Position numbers and translations under genes: made by a program. 24,484 nt of DNA, from assembly GCA_905207485.1 (NCBI GenBank), contig CAJLLL010000029.1:1-24484 (forward strand), given 5' to 3'. Under the pieces are notes generated by a model. That model ran no database searches. It had not been told where the DNA came from and was given only the letters and a program-made list of their open reading frames with translations. This DNA comes from an uncultured Phascolarctobacterium sp. Lineage in GTDB: Bacteria > Bacillota > Negativicutes > Acidaminococcales > Acidaminococcaceae. Numbering within the stretch: the first letter of the stretch is position 1; each line of letters opens with the position of its first letter. Below are positions 7,004 through 14,402 of the stretch, in pieces.

Positions 7004-7780
7004 ATGATTTTTGATACACATATGCACTGCCAGTATTCTATTGATTCAAAAATGAAAATTGAAGATGCCAAAGCTGCGGCCGCCGAACATGGCATAGGCA
7101 TGATTGTTACGGAACATTGGGACCAGGATTATCCTACTAATCCGGAAGCATTTGTCTTTGACATTAATGACTATTTTGAAAAGTTCAGCCCATACCGCAG
7201 TAAAAGTTTATTGTTAGGTATTGAAATAGGTATGCAGGAAGCTACCTGTACTAATGATGATACACTTGGCAAAAAATATCCGTTTGATTTTATTTTAGGT
7301 TCAATGCACTGTATGAACGCCCGGGATATGTATGAAGCGAAAACATATAACGGTAAAACAAAGCAGCAGGCAGTGCAGGAATTTTTGCGGGCAACGGCAG
7401 CCAATTTGAAACTTCATGATAATTTCGACAGCTTTGCGCATATCGACTATATGTGCCGATATATGCCATATGAAGATAAAGAGCTTATTTATGCCGAAGC
7501 GCCGGATTTGTTTGATACGGTGTTTAAAATGCTTGCAGAAAAAGAAAAGGCCATGGAAATAAATACACGGCGTTTAGATAGCCCTAAAGCAGTTGAAACA
7601 TTGCTTATTTTATACAAGCGATTCCGCGAACTGGGCGGGCGTTATGCAACGCTGGGCAGCGATGCCCATTACCGTGAGCATGTCGGGCGCAGGCTTGATA
7701 TTGCCCGGGAAATGGCAGAGGCTGCCGGACTTATACCGGTATATTTTGAACAACGAAAAATGCAAAGGATGATACTTTAA
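7004..7780 (+). CDS. PHP-domain phosphoesterase (histidinol-phosphatase-like)
   Basis: 258 residues. PHP metal-dependent phosphoesterase, closest in style to HisK-type histidinol phosphatases. Metal-binding motifs are all present: DTHMHCQYS (Asp4, His6, His8), TEHWDQD near residue 37, a glutamate in LLGIEIGM, GSMHC, the AHIDY motif, and GSDAH near the C-terminus. Cytoplasmic. No other histidine genes are nearby, so the physiological substrate may be another phosphomonoester. The next gene starts one base after its stop, so the two are co-transcribed and probably translationally coupled. A clear RBS (GAGGTAG) precedes the ATG. Confidence 0.85.
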   Translation: MIFDTHMHCQYSIDSKMKIEDAKAAAAEHGIGMIVTEHWDQDYPTNPEAFVFDINDYFEKFSPYRSKSLLLGIEIGMQEATCTNDDTLGKKYPFDFILGSMHCMNARDMYEAKTYNGKTKQQAVQEFLRATAANLKLHDNFDSFAHIDYMCRYMPYEDKELIYAEAPDLFDTVFKMLAEKEKAMEINTRRLDSPKAVETLLILYKRFRELGGRYATLGSDAHYREHVGRRLDIAREMAEAAGLIPVYFEQRKMQRMIL

Positions 7781-7781
7781 A

Positions 7782-8543
7782 ATGAGATGTATACGTTTTG
7801 AAGAACCAAACGGCAATAAAAGAATCGGCTTCATTGACGGTGATGTTGTAAGGACTGTATATGGAAGCCTGGAAACATTTTGGCGCATTACTGATGAGGA
7901 ATTCCGTCTGGAAGATATTAAGCTTTTGGCGCCATGCGTGCCTAAACAGATAATCTGTGTAGGTTTTAACTACCGTCAGCATGCGGAAGAGTTTCATGCA
8001 GAAGTTCCTAAAGAACCGATGCTGTTCAGCAAGGCGGCACATACGATTATAGGCAACGGTGCTGATATTGTATATCCATGGCAGAGCAAAGAAGTTGTTT
8101 ATGAGGCAGAGCTCGGCGTTGTAATAAAAAAACGCATGCGTAACGTAAAGCCGGAAGAAGTAAAAGATTATATTCTGGGTTATACCTGTGCCAATGATGT
8201 AACGGCTCGTGATTTGCAGCTTGATGATGTACAGTGGCTGCGCAGCAAATCTTTTGATACTTTCTGTCCGTTAGGGCCATGGCTGGAAACAGACCTTGAC
8301 CCAACAGATTTGGCAATTAAAACTTATCTGAACGGCGAATTAAAGCAAAACGGGCGTACCAGTGATATGGTTTACAACCCGTATGAAATTTTAAGTTATA
8401 TTTCCGAAAGCATGACGCTTGATGCCGGGGACCTTGTTCTGACAGGAACGCCAATGGGCTGCGGACCGATGGTGCCGGGAGATGTTGTAACGGTAGAAAT
8501 TGAAGGCATCGGCAAACTGACTAACAGCGTAGTAAAAGGCTAA
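7782..8543 (+). CDS. Fumarylacetoacetate hydrolase (FAH) family protein
   Basis: 253 residues. FAH-fold enzyme: members hydrolyse or decarboxylate beta-diketo acids or tautomerise oxaloacetate. Visible signatures are CVGFNYRQHAEE (GFNY 61-64), the metal ligands E108 and E110 in YEAELGVVI with D139 in ANDVTARDLQ, KSFD (156-159), and the C-terminal LTGTPMGCGPMVPGD. The N-terminal 50 residues are the usual small regulatory subdomain. Which reaction it performs cannot be told from sequence. Coupled to the PHP gene and closed by a strong terminator, so the two form a two-gene operon. Confidence 0.88.
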   Translation: MRCIRFEEPNGNKRIGFIDGDVVRTVYGSLETFWRITDEEFRLEDIKLLAPCVPKQIICVGFNYRQHAEEFHAEVPKEPMLFSKAAHTIIGNGADIVYPWQSKEVVYEAELGVVIKKRMRNVKPEEVKDYILGYTCANDVTARDLQLDDVQWLRSKSFDTFCPLGPWLETDLDPTDLAIKTYLNGELKQNGRTSDMVYNPYEILSYISESMTLDAGDLVLTGTPMGCGPMVPGDVVTVEIEGIGKLTNSVVKG

Positions 8544-8559
8544 AAATATTAACGGCTGT

Positions 8560-8587
8560 AAAAAAAGACGATTTATCGTCTTTTTTT
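8560..8587. terminator. Rho-independent terminator after the FAH gene
   Basis: Stem GACGA (8567-8571), loop TTTA, stem TCGTC (8576-8580), flanked by seven A on the left and seven T on the right, so it could work in both directions. It follows the FAH stop by 16 bases. Confidence 0.9.
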
Positions 8588-8644
8588 ATTTGGTTTGCCA
8601 GATGAATTTGCAAATGAATTTATTTGAACAGGGGAGAGGATATT

Positions 8645-9295
8645 TTGAATACAAAACAACATTTTAAAGAACGTTTTATTATGTTTATCTGCGGAATTGC
8701 GCTGATGACATTTGCCATTGCGCTTTCCTGCAAAGCGGATTTGGGAACATCGCCAATATCAAGCGTGCCGTGGGTATTAAGCCTTTGTACGCCGTTCAGC
8801 GTTGGCTTTACAACTATTGTAATGAATTTGCTTTTTATTTTAGTACAGCCGGTTTTGCTGCGCGGTTTTTACTGGCGTGAATTGCTGGGACAGGTTTTTG
8901 TTACAATTCCTTTTGGTTATGGAATTGACTTTTTTATGTGGGTTCTGCAAAATTTCACGCCTGTAACGGAACTTGAAAAATGGGCTGCCTGCCTTATAAG
9001 CGTGGTTGTGTTAGGGTTTGGCGTGTTTTTGGAAGTGCGTGCCAAAATATTTTTTGCTGCCGGTGAAGGGCTTGTAAATGTATTGGCTTTTGTAACTAAA
9101 ATGAAGTTCAGTACTTTAAAAAACTGTTTTGATATTACGCTTGTTACCATCAGTGTATGTATTTCCGTATTTGAGTTTGGCGGTTTGCGTGGTGTTGGCT
9201 TTGGCACAATTGCGGCGGCAGTATTGGTTGGCAGAATAGTTTATTTGTGTGAAACTTATTTGCACTTTTTTGATAAGTGGAAGGTAAAAGCCTGA
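8645..9295 (+). CDS. YczE/YitT-like integral membrane protein
   Basis: 216 residues, about six membrane segments. N-terminal pattern FIMFICGIALMTFAIALSCKADLGTSPIS is typical of the YczE/YyaS (DUF6198) membrane proteins, which have the conserved LGTSP motif; a second Gly-rich segment is GEGLVNVLAFVTKMKFS, and the C-terminus holds LRGVGFGTIAAAVLVGRIV. Function unknown. The start is taken as TTG at 8645 because GGGGAGAGG lies just before it; the longer frame from TTG 8624 would include that site as coding sequence. It stands alone after a terminator. Confidence 0.75.
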   Translation: MNTKQHFKERFIMFICGIALMTFAIALSCKADLGTSPISSVPWVLSLCTPFSVGFTTIVMNLLFILVQPVLLRGFYWRELLGQVFVTIPFGYGIDFFMWVLQNFTPVTELEKWAACLISVVVLGFGVFLEVRAKIFFAAGEGLVNVLAFVTKMKFSTLKNCFDITLVTISVCISVFEFGGLRGVGFGTIAAAVLVGRIVYLCETYLHFFDKWKVKA

Positions 9296-9318
9296 TTATA
9301 GGCGAATAATATAATATA

Positions 9319-9347
9319 TTGTTTATTGTATAAAAAGATGTTACAAT
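9319..9347 (+). promoter_or_regulatory. Predicted promoter of the MATE-peptidase unit
   Basis: -35 TTGTTT (9319-9324), 17-base spacer, -10 TACAAT (9342-9347) with the extended TG (TGTTACAAT). The likely start point is about 9354, immediately before a palindrome at 9357-9368. Confidence 0.6.
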
Positions 9348-9356
9348 GGAATTGCT

Positions 9357-9368
9357 GACTTATAAGTC
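9357..9368. promoter_or_regulatory. Palindrome at the MATE transcription start
   Basis: GACTTATAAGTC is a perfect 12-bp palindrome placed at about +3 to +14 of the predicted transcript. Its position is that of a repressor operator. No regulator gene lies next to it. Confidence 0.4.
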
Positions 9369-9397
9369 TGCATTATTTTTAACAGGCGGTGATAGTT

Positions 9398-10741
9398 ATG
9401 AAAAACATGACGGAAGGGGAACCGCTTAAACTTATAATTCCTTTTATGGTACCGCTGCTGATAGGCAATGTTTTTCAGCAGCTCTATAATATTGCCGATA
9501 TAATTATCGTCGGCAGAACTATCGGCGTAGACGCTTTGGCGGCAGTTGGCGCAACAGCGCCGCTGTTTATGATGCTGGTAATTCTTACTTTGGGATTAAG
9601 CGGCGGTTTCAGCGTTGTTACCGGACAGCGTTTCGGCGCGGGGGATATGGACGGCGTAAGACGCAGTACGGCAATGACAACAATGCTGTGTACGCTTTTT
9701 GTTATAATAATGATGGTGCTTACAGTGTGCTATATTGACCCGGCACTGGCGGCAATGAACATACCGGATAAGCTGTATGCTGATGCCAAAGCCTATGTGA
9801 TGATAATAGTCTACGGGCTGATTTTTATGATGGCATATAATATGCTTTCCAATATTCTGCGTGCCTTGGGCGACAGCAAAACGCCGTTGTATTTTTTGAT
9901 TGTGTCTACGCTGCTGAACATTGTACTGGCCTTGGTTTTTATTATTAACTTTGGCTGGGGCGTGCCCGGCAGTGCGCTGGCATTGGTTATTGCGCAGGGT
10001 ATTTCGGGTCTGCTATGTGTTATTTATATCATAAAAAAATTCCCGGTGCTGCATTTAAAACTCAGTGATTTTAAATGGGATAACCGCTTGGCCTGGGAAC
10101 ATATCCGCATGGGGATGCCGATGGCGGTGCAGTTTTCTGTGCTTGGCCTGGGCATGATTTACATTCAGGCGGTATGTAACCAGTTCGGTGCGGAAACCAT
10201 TGCCGCTTTTACGGCGGCAATGCGTATTGAGCAGCTTGCCTTGCAGCCAATGATTTCTTTTGGCCTTGCAATGGCGGTGTATACGGCGCAGAATTTTGGC
10301 GCGCGCAAATTTGCCCGCATCAGCCGCGGCGTAAAAAAATGCTCACAGCTTTCCATAGCTTTCAGCGTTTTGGCAGCGGTGCTGATGTATTTCTTCGGGC
10401 AGGAAATGATAAGCATCTTTTTGGATAACCCTTCCCCGAAGGTTTTGTCAGAGGCAAAGGAATATTTGCATTTAAGCGTGCCGTTTTATTTCTTTTTAAG
10501 CCAGATTTTTATTTACCGTAACTCCGTGCAGGGCATGGGTATTTCCATGATACCGATGCTTTCCGGCATTGTTGAGTTATTGCTGCGTATTTTAGCGGCG
10601 CGTTATTTAACGGTAGATTATGGTTATACCGGCGTATGTTATGCCAGCCCTATTGCCTGGGTCGGCTCTTCAATATTTTTGTTTGGCAGTTATCATTATT
10701 TTTTGCGGCTGTTGGCGCGTAAACACTTAGGGCTTAAATAA
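9398..10741 (+). CDS. MATE-family efflux transporter
   Basis: 447 residues and about twelve membrane segments in two related halves. Multidrug and toxic compound extrusion proteins export cationic organic compounds using a Na+ or H+ gradient. Diagnostic stretches: LLIGNVFQQLYNIADIIIVGR near the N-terminus, FGAETIAAFTAAMRIEQLALQP at the start of the second half, and AQNFGARKFARISRG after it. The start is ATG 9398, six bases after AGGCGGTGA; an earlier in-frame GTG at 9389 overlaps that site. The peptidase gene follows after 17 bases, so they are probably co-transcribed. Substrate cannot be predicted. Confidence 0.93.
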   Translation: MKNMTEGEPLKLIIPFMVPLLIGNVFQQLYNIADIIIVGRTIGVDALAAVGATAPLFMMLVILTLGLSGGFSVVTGQRFGAGDMDGVRRSTAMTTMLCTLFVIIMMVLTVCYIDPALAAMNIPDKLYADAKAYVMIIVYGLIFMMAYNMLSNILRALGDSKTPLYFLIVSTLLNIVLALVFIINFGWGVPGSALALVIAQGISGLLCVIYIIKKFPVLHLKLSDFKWDNRLAWEHIRMGMPMAVQFSVLGLGMIYIQAVCNQFGAETIAAFTAAMRIEQLALQPMISFGLAMAVYTAQNFGARKFARISRGVKKCSQLSIAFSVLAAVLMYFFGQEMISIFLDNPSPKVLSEAKEYLHLSVPFYFFLSQIFIYRNSVQGMGISMIPMLSGIVELLLRILAARYLTVDYGYTGVCYASPIAWVGSSIFLFGSYHYFLRLLARKHLGLK

Positions 10742-10758
10742 ATTTGCGGAGGTGCAAA

Positions 10759-11883
10759 ATGGAAAATAAACAAATGTTGGAAGAATTTTTGGAACTGGTG
10801 CAGATCCCCGTCCAATCACGCAATGAAAGACAGATTGCCGATGTATTAAAGGCAAAACTGGAAGCACTTGGGCTTGAAGTGACGGAAGAAGATACCGGTG
10901 CCAAAATTGGCGGCAATACTGGTAATATCCGTGCGGTACTGCGCGGCAATGCGGATTGCGAGCCGCTGCTGTTTTCTGCCCATATGGACCGTGTTGCCAA
11001 TAACGGTGCCATTAAACCTATTGTAGATGAAGACAAAGGTATTGTGCACACCGATGGCAGCACTATTTTGGCTGCTGACGATGTGGCTGGCATTTGCATT
11101 ATCTTAGATGCATTGCGCAGATTAAAAGCTTCTGACAAGCCGCACGGCGATATTGAAGTAGCGTTATCTGTATGTGAAGAGTTTGGCATTTTGGGCGGAC
11201 GCCATTTTGAATTTGATAAATTCCGTGCCAAAAATGGTTTCGTATTTGATGCCGAAGGGCATATCGGCGGTATTGCCGTAGAAGCACCGGCTAAATGCAG
11301 TTATTGCTATAAAATCCACGGTAAAGCGTCCCATGCCGGCGAAGCTCCGGAAAAAGGCATCAATGCTATCCGCGCTGCGGCAGGGCTTATTCTGGCAATT
11401 CCGGATAACAGACAGTCTGCTAATTCCACTGCTAATATTGCTTCCGTACATGCAGGCGGCCCGGCCTTGAACATTGTGTGCGATTATGCTGAAGTGAACG
11501 GCGAAATGCGCAGTACAGATGCAGGCGAATTTGATGCTTTGCTGCAAAAATATGCCGATGCTGTACCAAAAATTGAAGAAGAATATAAAGTAAAAATTGA
11601 TTACAGTTACGATGTTTTATATAAAGCATTCAGCTTGAAAGACGATTGCCCGGCAGTTAGCCTTACAGCTGCAGCTTTGAAAAAATGCGGCGTAGAGCCT
11701 AAAATTGAAAAGAGCGGCGGCGGTATGGACGCCAATCATTTTAATGCTAACGGTATTGCTACCGTTGGCGTTGCTGTAGGTTATTTTAACTGCCATACCG
11801 GTGAAGAGTACCTGGATTTGCAGGATTTTTACAAATGCGGTGAAATGGCAGCAGAAATTGCCTGGCTGGCTGCAGAAAAATAA
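10759..11883 (+). CDS. M20 family metallopeptidase, PepT-like
   Basis: 374 residues. Two-zinc aminopeptidase of the M20 family, close to the peptidase T-like group (COG2195), acting on short peptides in the cytoplasm. Zinc-site motifs are intact: SAHMDRV (His75, Asp77), AADDVAG (Asp107 bridging), CEEFG (catalytic Glu140 and ligand Glu141), FDAEG, and GGMDANHFNANG near the C-terminus providing the last histidine. The dimerisation insert starts at about ASHAGEAPEKGINAIRAAAG. ATG 10759 follows GGAGGTG by four bases. It follows the MATE gene by 17 bases and ends at a strong terminator. With the M19 dipeptidase further on it suggests peptide use. Confidence 0.9.
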   Translation: MENKQMLEEFLELVQIPVQSRNERQIADVLKAKLEALGLEVTEEDTGAKIGGNTGNIRAVLRGNADCEPLLFSAHMDRVANNGAIKPIVDEDKGIVHTDGSTILAADDVAGICIILDALRRLKASDKPHGDIEVALSVCEEFGILGGRHFEFDKFRAKNGFVFDAEGHIGGIAVEAPAKCSYCYKIHGKASHAGEAPEKGINAIRAAAGLILAIPDNRQSANSTANIASVHAGGPALNIVCDYAEVNGEMRSTDAGEFDALLQKYADAVPKIEEEYKVKIDYSYDVLYKAFSLKDDCPAVSLTAAALKKCGVEPKIEKSGGGMDANHFNANGIATVGVAVGYFNCHTGEEYLDLQDFYKCGEMAAEIAWLAAEK

Positions 11884-11900
11884 AATAATAAAATTTATAG

Positions 11901-11929
11901 GCGGCATGGCTCAGGCTGTGCCGCTTTTT
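11901..11929 (+). terminator. Terminator after the M20 peptidase gene
   Basis: Stem GCGGCA/TGCCGC (11901-11906 with 11919-11924) followed by TTTTT. Confidence 0.85.
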
Positions 11930-11935
11930 GCATAT

Positions 11936-11966
11936 AAAAAATCCGCTGCTTAAAGCAACGGATTTT
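11936..11966 (-). terminator. Terminator of the alkyltransferase gene
   Basis: Minus strand: AAATCCG/CGGATTT with an inner TGCT/AGCA stem interrupted by one mismatch, followed by T residues (complement of the A run at 11936-11941). It sits back to back with the preceding plus-strand terminator. Confidence 0.7.
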
Positions 11967-11970
11967 AATT

Positions 11971-12504
11971 TTATAATGCAGTACCTTTTTGTGGTATGGA
12001 AAAATTGCTTGTGTTAATACCTTCAAGCTGCAATAATTTGATTTTTTTATCTATACCGCCGGCGTAACCTGTTAAATTGCCATTTGCTCCGATAACCCTG
12101 TGGCAGGGAATGATAATAGATATAGGGTTATGCCCGACAGCGCCGCCAACTGCCTGGGATGATATTTTGGCATTACTTTTTTGAGCGGCAAGAAGTTTGG
12201 CAATATCGCCATAGGTAATGGTGCTTCCATAAGGTATCTTTTGAAGAGTTTGCCATACTGCCATACGGAAAGGCGTGCCTTCAAGATGGAACGGTGGCGT
12301 AAAGTGAGGCATTGTGCCGCTGAAATAAATATCAAGCCAGCGTTTTGTTTCGGTAAATATCAGCAGGTTTTTGGTAATGGCATTTTGTTGCAGGCCCGCT
12401 GCAAAATATTTCTGCCCGTCAAACCACAAACCTGTAAGCGCATCGCCGTTGCTTGCCATAGTTATGCCGCCAATCGGCGACTGGTAATGATTAATGTACT
12501 GCAT
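11971..12504 (-). CDS. ogt: Methylated-DNA--[protein]-cysteine S-methyltransferase
   Basis: 177 residues. Suicidal repair protein that takes alkyl groups from O6-alkylguanine or O4-alkylthymine onto its active cysteine. The active motif IPCHRV places Cys134; the DNA-binding helix region is FRMAVWQTLQKIPYGSTITYGDIA (residues 79-102), and QAVGGAVGHNP precedes the active site. N-terminal ~70 residues form the usual Ogt-type ribonuclease-H-like domain (SPIGGITMASNGDALTGLWF). No AdaA/AlkA domain is fused, so it is the Ogt/MGMT form. RBS AAAGGAGG precedes ATG 12504. A single-gene unit with its own terminator. Confidence 0.95.
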   Translation of the reverse strand: MQYINHYQSPIGGITMASNGDALTGLWFDGQKYFAAGLQQNAITKNLLIFTETKRWLDIYFSGTMPHFTPPFHLEGTPFRMAVWQTLQKIPYGSTITYGDIAKLLAAQKSNAKISSQAVGGAVGHNPISIIIPCHRVIGANGNLTGYAGGIDKKIKLLQLEGINTSNFSIPQKGTAL

Positions 12505-12622
12505 GGCTGCCTCCTTTTGTTTTAGGGAAAGCGATAATAAAGCTGCTTGTTCTTAACAATATTATCATAACATATTATGAAAACAAAATACTATAAAATA
12601 GGGGTAATTGAAATATATAAGT

Positions 12623-12650
12623 AAAAAACAGACAGCATAAAAACTGCCTG
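12623..12650 (-). terminator. Terminator after the flavin reductase gene
   Basis: Minus strand: CAGGCAG (12650-12644), 8-base loop, CTGTCTG (12635-12629), then six T residues. Confidence 0.8.
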
Positions 12651-12659
12651 GTTGGTAAT

Positions 12660-13277
12660 TCAGCCTATAAAATTGGTATAAATACCTTCTTCTTTTTCCG
12701 GCAAACCATATTTTTCCTTGCCGAGGGCAATGCTTTTAATTAAAAATGCCATGTTGCGTCCTAAAGTACGCATGGTTTGCAGTCCTTCTTTATCCTGCAA
12801 AACATCATCGGCGGTTTTGCCGTGAACGCTGTTCCAGTACTGGCTGCTTACAACCGGCATGCCGCAAATGGTAAAGTATTTATTAATTTCATCAAAAGTT
12901 GCCGAACAGCCGCCGCGGCGTGCAGATACTACAGCGGCGCCAGCCTTCATAGTCTTATCAAACTTGCTGCTGAAGAATAATCTGTCTAAAAAGCTGATTA
13001 AGTTGCCGTTGGCAGAAGCATAATAAACCGGGCTGCCGATGACAATACCGTCAGCATCTTTAAATTTTTCTGCAACTTCATTAACGATATCATCAAAAAC
13101 ACATTTGCCGAGTTTGGCACAGGCACGGCAATCAATGCAGCCGCCTACAGGTTTGGCACAAACATGGATAATTTCAGTTTCAATGCCTTCGGCTTCCAAA
13201 GTTTTGGCAACTTCGCTTAAAGCGGTATAGGTGCAGCGGTCTTTTTTAGGGCTGCCGTTTAACAGTAATACTTTCAT
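12660..13277 (-). CDS. Flavodoxin-fold NAD(P)H-dependent FMN reductase
   Basis: 205 residues. N-terminal MKVLLLNGSPKKDRCTYTAL is the FMN-phosphate loop of the NADPH-dependent FMN reductase/iron-sulfur flavoprotein family, and GSPVYYASANGNLISFLDR the second flavin motif. A compact cysteine group GCIDCRACAKLGKC (about residues 46-59) is spaced Cx2Cx2Cx5C, as in the flavoproteins that carry or resemble an iron-sulfur site. Likely a redox or quinone/nitro-compound reductase. RBS AAGGAGG precedes ATG 13277. Its promoter has the 19-base spacer and internal dyad of MerR-activated promoters, so expression is probably inducible, by electrophiles, redox stress or metals. Confidence 0.9.
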   Translation of the reverse strand: MKVLLLNGSPKKDRCTYTALSEVAKTLEAEGIETEIIHVCAKPVGGCIDCRACAKLGKCVFDDIVNEVAEKFKDADGIVIGSPVYYASANGNLISFLDRLFFSSKFDKTMKAGAAVVSARRGGCSATFDEINKYFTICGMPVVSSQYWNSVHGKTADDVLQDKEGLQTMRTLGRNMAFLIKSIALGKEKYGLPEKEEGIYTNFIG

Positions 13278-13320
13278 TTTATGTAACCTCCTTGCAAACT
13301 GCTTAAATAAGTGTATTTAT

Positions 13321-13351
13321 ATTGTAGCACACTGGAGTGTACTCAAGTCAA
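13321..13351 (-). promoter_or_regulatory. MerR-type promoter of the flavin reductase gene
   Basis: Minus strand: -35 TTGACT (13351-13346), 19-base spacer, -10 TACAAT (13326-13321). The long spacer holds a dyad, ACTTGAGT-AC-ACTCCAGT (13348-13331), whose arms match in 7 of 8 positions. Over-long spacing with a centred dyad is the known design of MerR-family activated promoters. Confidence 0.7.
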
Positions 13352-13354
13352 AAG

Positions 13355-13383
13355 AAAAAAGCATGGCATTTTGCCATGCTTTT
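13355..13383 (-). terminator. Terminator after the M19 dipeptidase gene
   Basis: Perfect stem GCATGGCA/TGCCATGC (13361-13368 with 13372-13379) with a 3-base loop, extended by A/T pairs; on the minus strand it ends in a T run. It lies just behind the dipeptidase stop and may work in both directions. Confidence 0.88.
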
Positions 13384-13387
13384 GTGT

Positions 13388-14335
13388 TTATAAAACTTTT
13401 TGCAAAAGGTTCAGTACATTTTGATGGGTAATTTTGTTGATTGTTTCATCTGAATAATGTTTGCTTAAAAATTCTACCAGCGGTTTGTAGTCTTGCACGC
13501 CCTGGATATTGTAAGGCGGATGGGAAATACCATCAAAATCGCTGCCAAAACCGATATGGTCATCATTGCCGATAAGGTTCAGCATATAGTCGATGTGTTT
13601 ATAAACGCTTTCGATGCAGGCATCATGCCAGTCCTCTTCAAGAAACTGCCCGGCGAAGGTAATGCCTGCAAGGCCGCCGTTTTGCGCCAGTGCTTTAATC
13701 TGTTCATCATTAAGGTTGCGGGGGTGGCTGCAAAGCGTTTTGGCGTTGGAATGGGTGGCAATGATAGGTTTGGTACTGGTTTCCATAACGCTCCAGAAAC
13801 CGGCTGTAGAAATATGGGAAACGTCTATAAGCATGCCGAGCCGGTTCATTTCTGCCACAACCTGTTTGCCGAAGGCTGTCAGGCCGCTGCCTGTTGCTTC
13901 TTCATTAATACCGTCAGCAATGTCATTGCGGTTGCTCCATGTAAGCGTCATGGCGCGCACTCCAAGTTCGTACAGGCAGCGCAGCGCTTCAAGGCTGCCG
14001 TCAATGGCGCCGCCTTCTTCAATGGCAAGCAGGGTTGCAGCTTTGTGGCTGAGTGCGTTGGCAGCGTCCTGAGTGGTTAAAACTTCCAAAACATCAACGC
14101 CATCCGCACGCATTTTTTTCAGTTCCTGTTTATATTTATCAAGCAGGCACAGGGTATAGCGCAGCCCGCCCTGATAACGGAAAATTTCTGTAGGAACATA
14201 AATAGCGCAGAATTGTAAACCGCCGCCGTTAGCTATCTGGCGCTTAATATCAAAATGCTGTTCGTTTTCATAAAGCGAAGCATTTTTGTTATACAGTTCT
14301 GTTAATGTGTCGCAGTGGCAATCGCAAATATACAT
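13388..14335 (-). CDS. Membrane dipeptidase family (M19) peptidase
   Basis: 315 residues. Zinc dipeptidase of the renal dipeptidase (M19) family. Metal ligands visible: DCHCDT (His7, Asp9), the bridging glutamate in LLAIEEGGAIDG, His in LIDVSHIS, and His in IATHSNAKTLCSHPRNL; the C-terminal HIGFGSDFDG provides the catalytic aspartates. No signal peptide, so it is probably cytoplasmic. ATG 14335 is chosen because the HxD strand begins there and AAAGGA lies upstream; the longer frame from 14374 adds residues without family match. It lies behind the DcuC-like carrier gene, separated by a terminator-like hairpin, so the two may be partly co-expressed. Confidence 0.9.
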   Translation of the reverse strand: MYICDCHCDTLTELYNKNASLYENEQHFDIKRQIANGGGLQFCAIYVPTEIFRYQGGLRYTLCLLDKYKQELKKMRADGVDVLEVLTTQDAANALSHKAATLLAIEEGGAIDGSLEALRCLYELGVRAMTLTWSNRNDIADGINEEATGSGLTAFGKQVVAEMNRLGMLIDVSHISTAGFWSVMETSTKPIIATHSNAKTLCSHPRNLNDEQIKALAQNGGLAGITFAGQFLEEDWHDACIESVYKHIDYMLNLIGNDDHIGFGSDFDGISHPPYNIQGVQDYKPLVEFLSKHYSDETINKITHQNVLNLLQKVL

Positions 14336-14351
14336 AGTTATCAGTCCTTTC

Positions 14352-14389
14352 TTAAAAACAAATAGCTGCCGCATTTTGCGGCAGCTATT
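14352..14389 (-). terminator. Hairpin terminator between the carrier and dipeptidase genes
   Basis: Perfect 13-bp stem AATAGCTGCCGCA/TGCGGCAGCTATT (14361-14373 with 14377-14389), followed on the minus strand by TGTTTTT. It follows the carrier stop and precedes the dipeptidase RBS. Confidence 0.8.
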
Positions 14390-14402
14390 AAAAAGTTACT
14401 TA

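Noticed and set aside
13493..14080. Plus-strand open frame of 195 codons
   Set aside because: It is antisense to the M19 dipeptidase, whose zinc motifs are intact.
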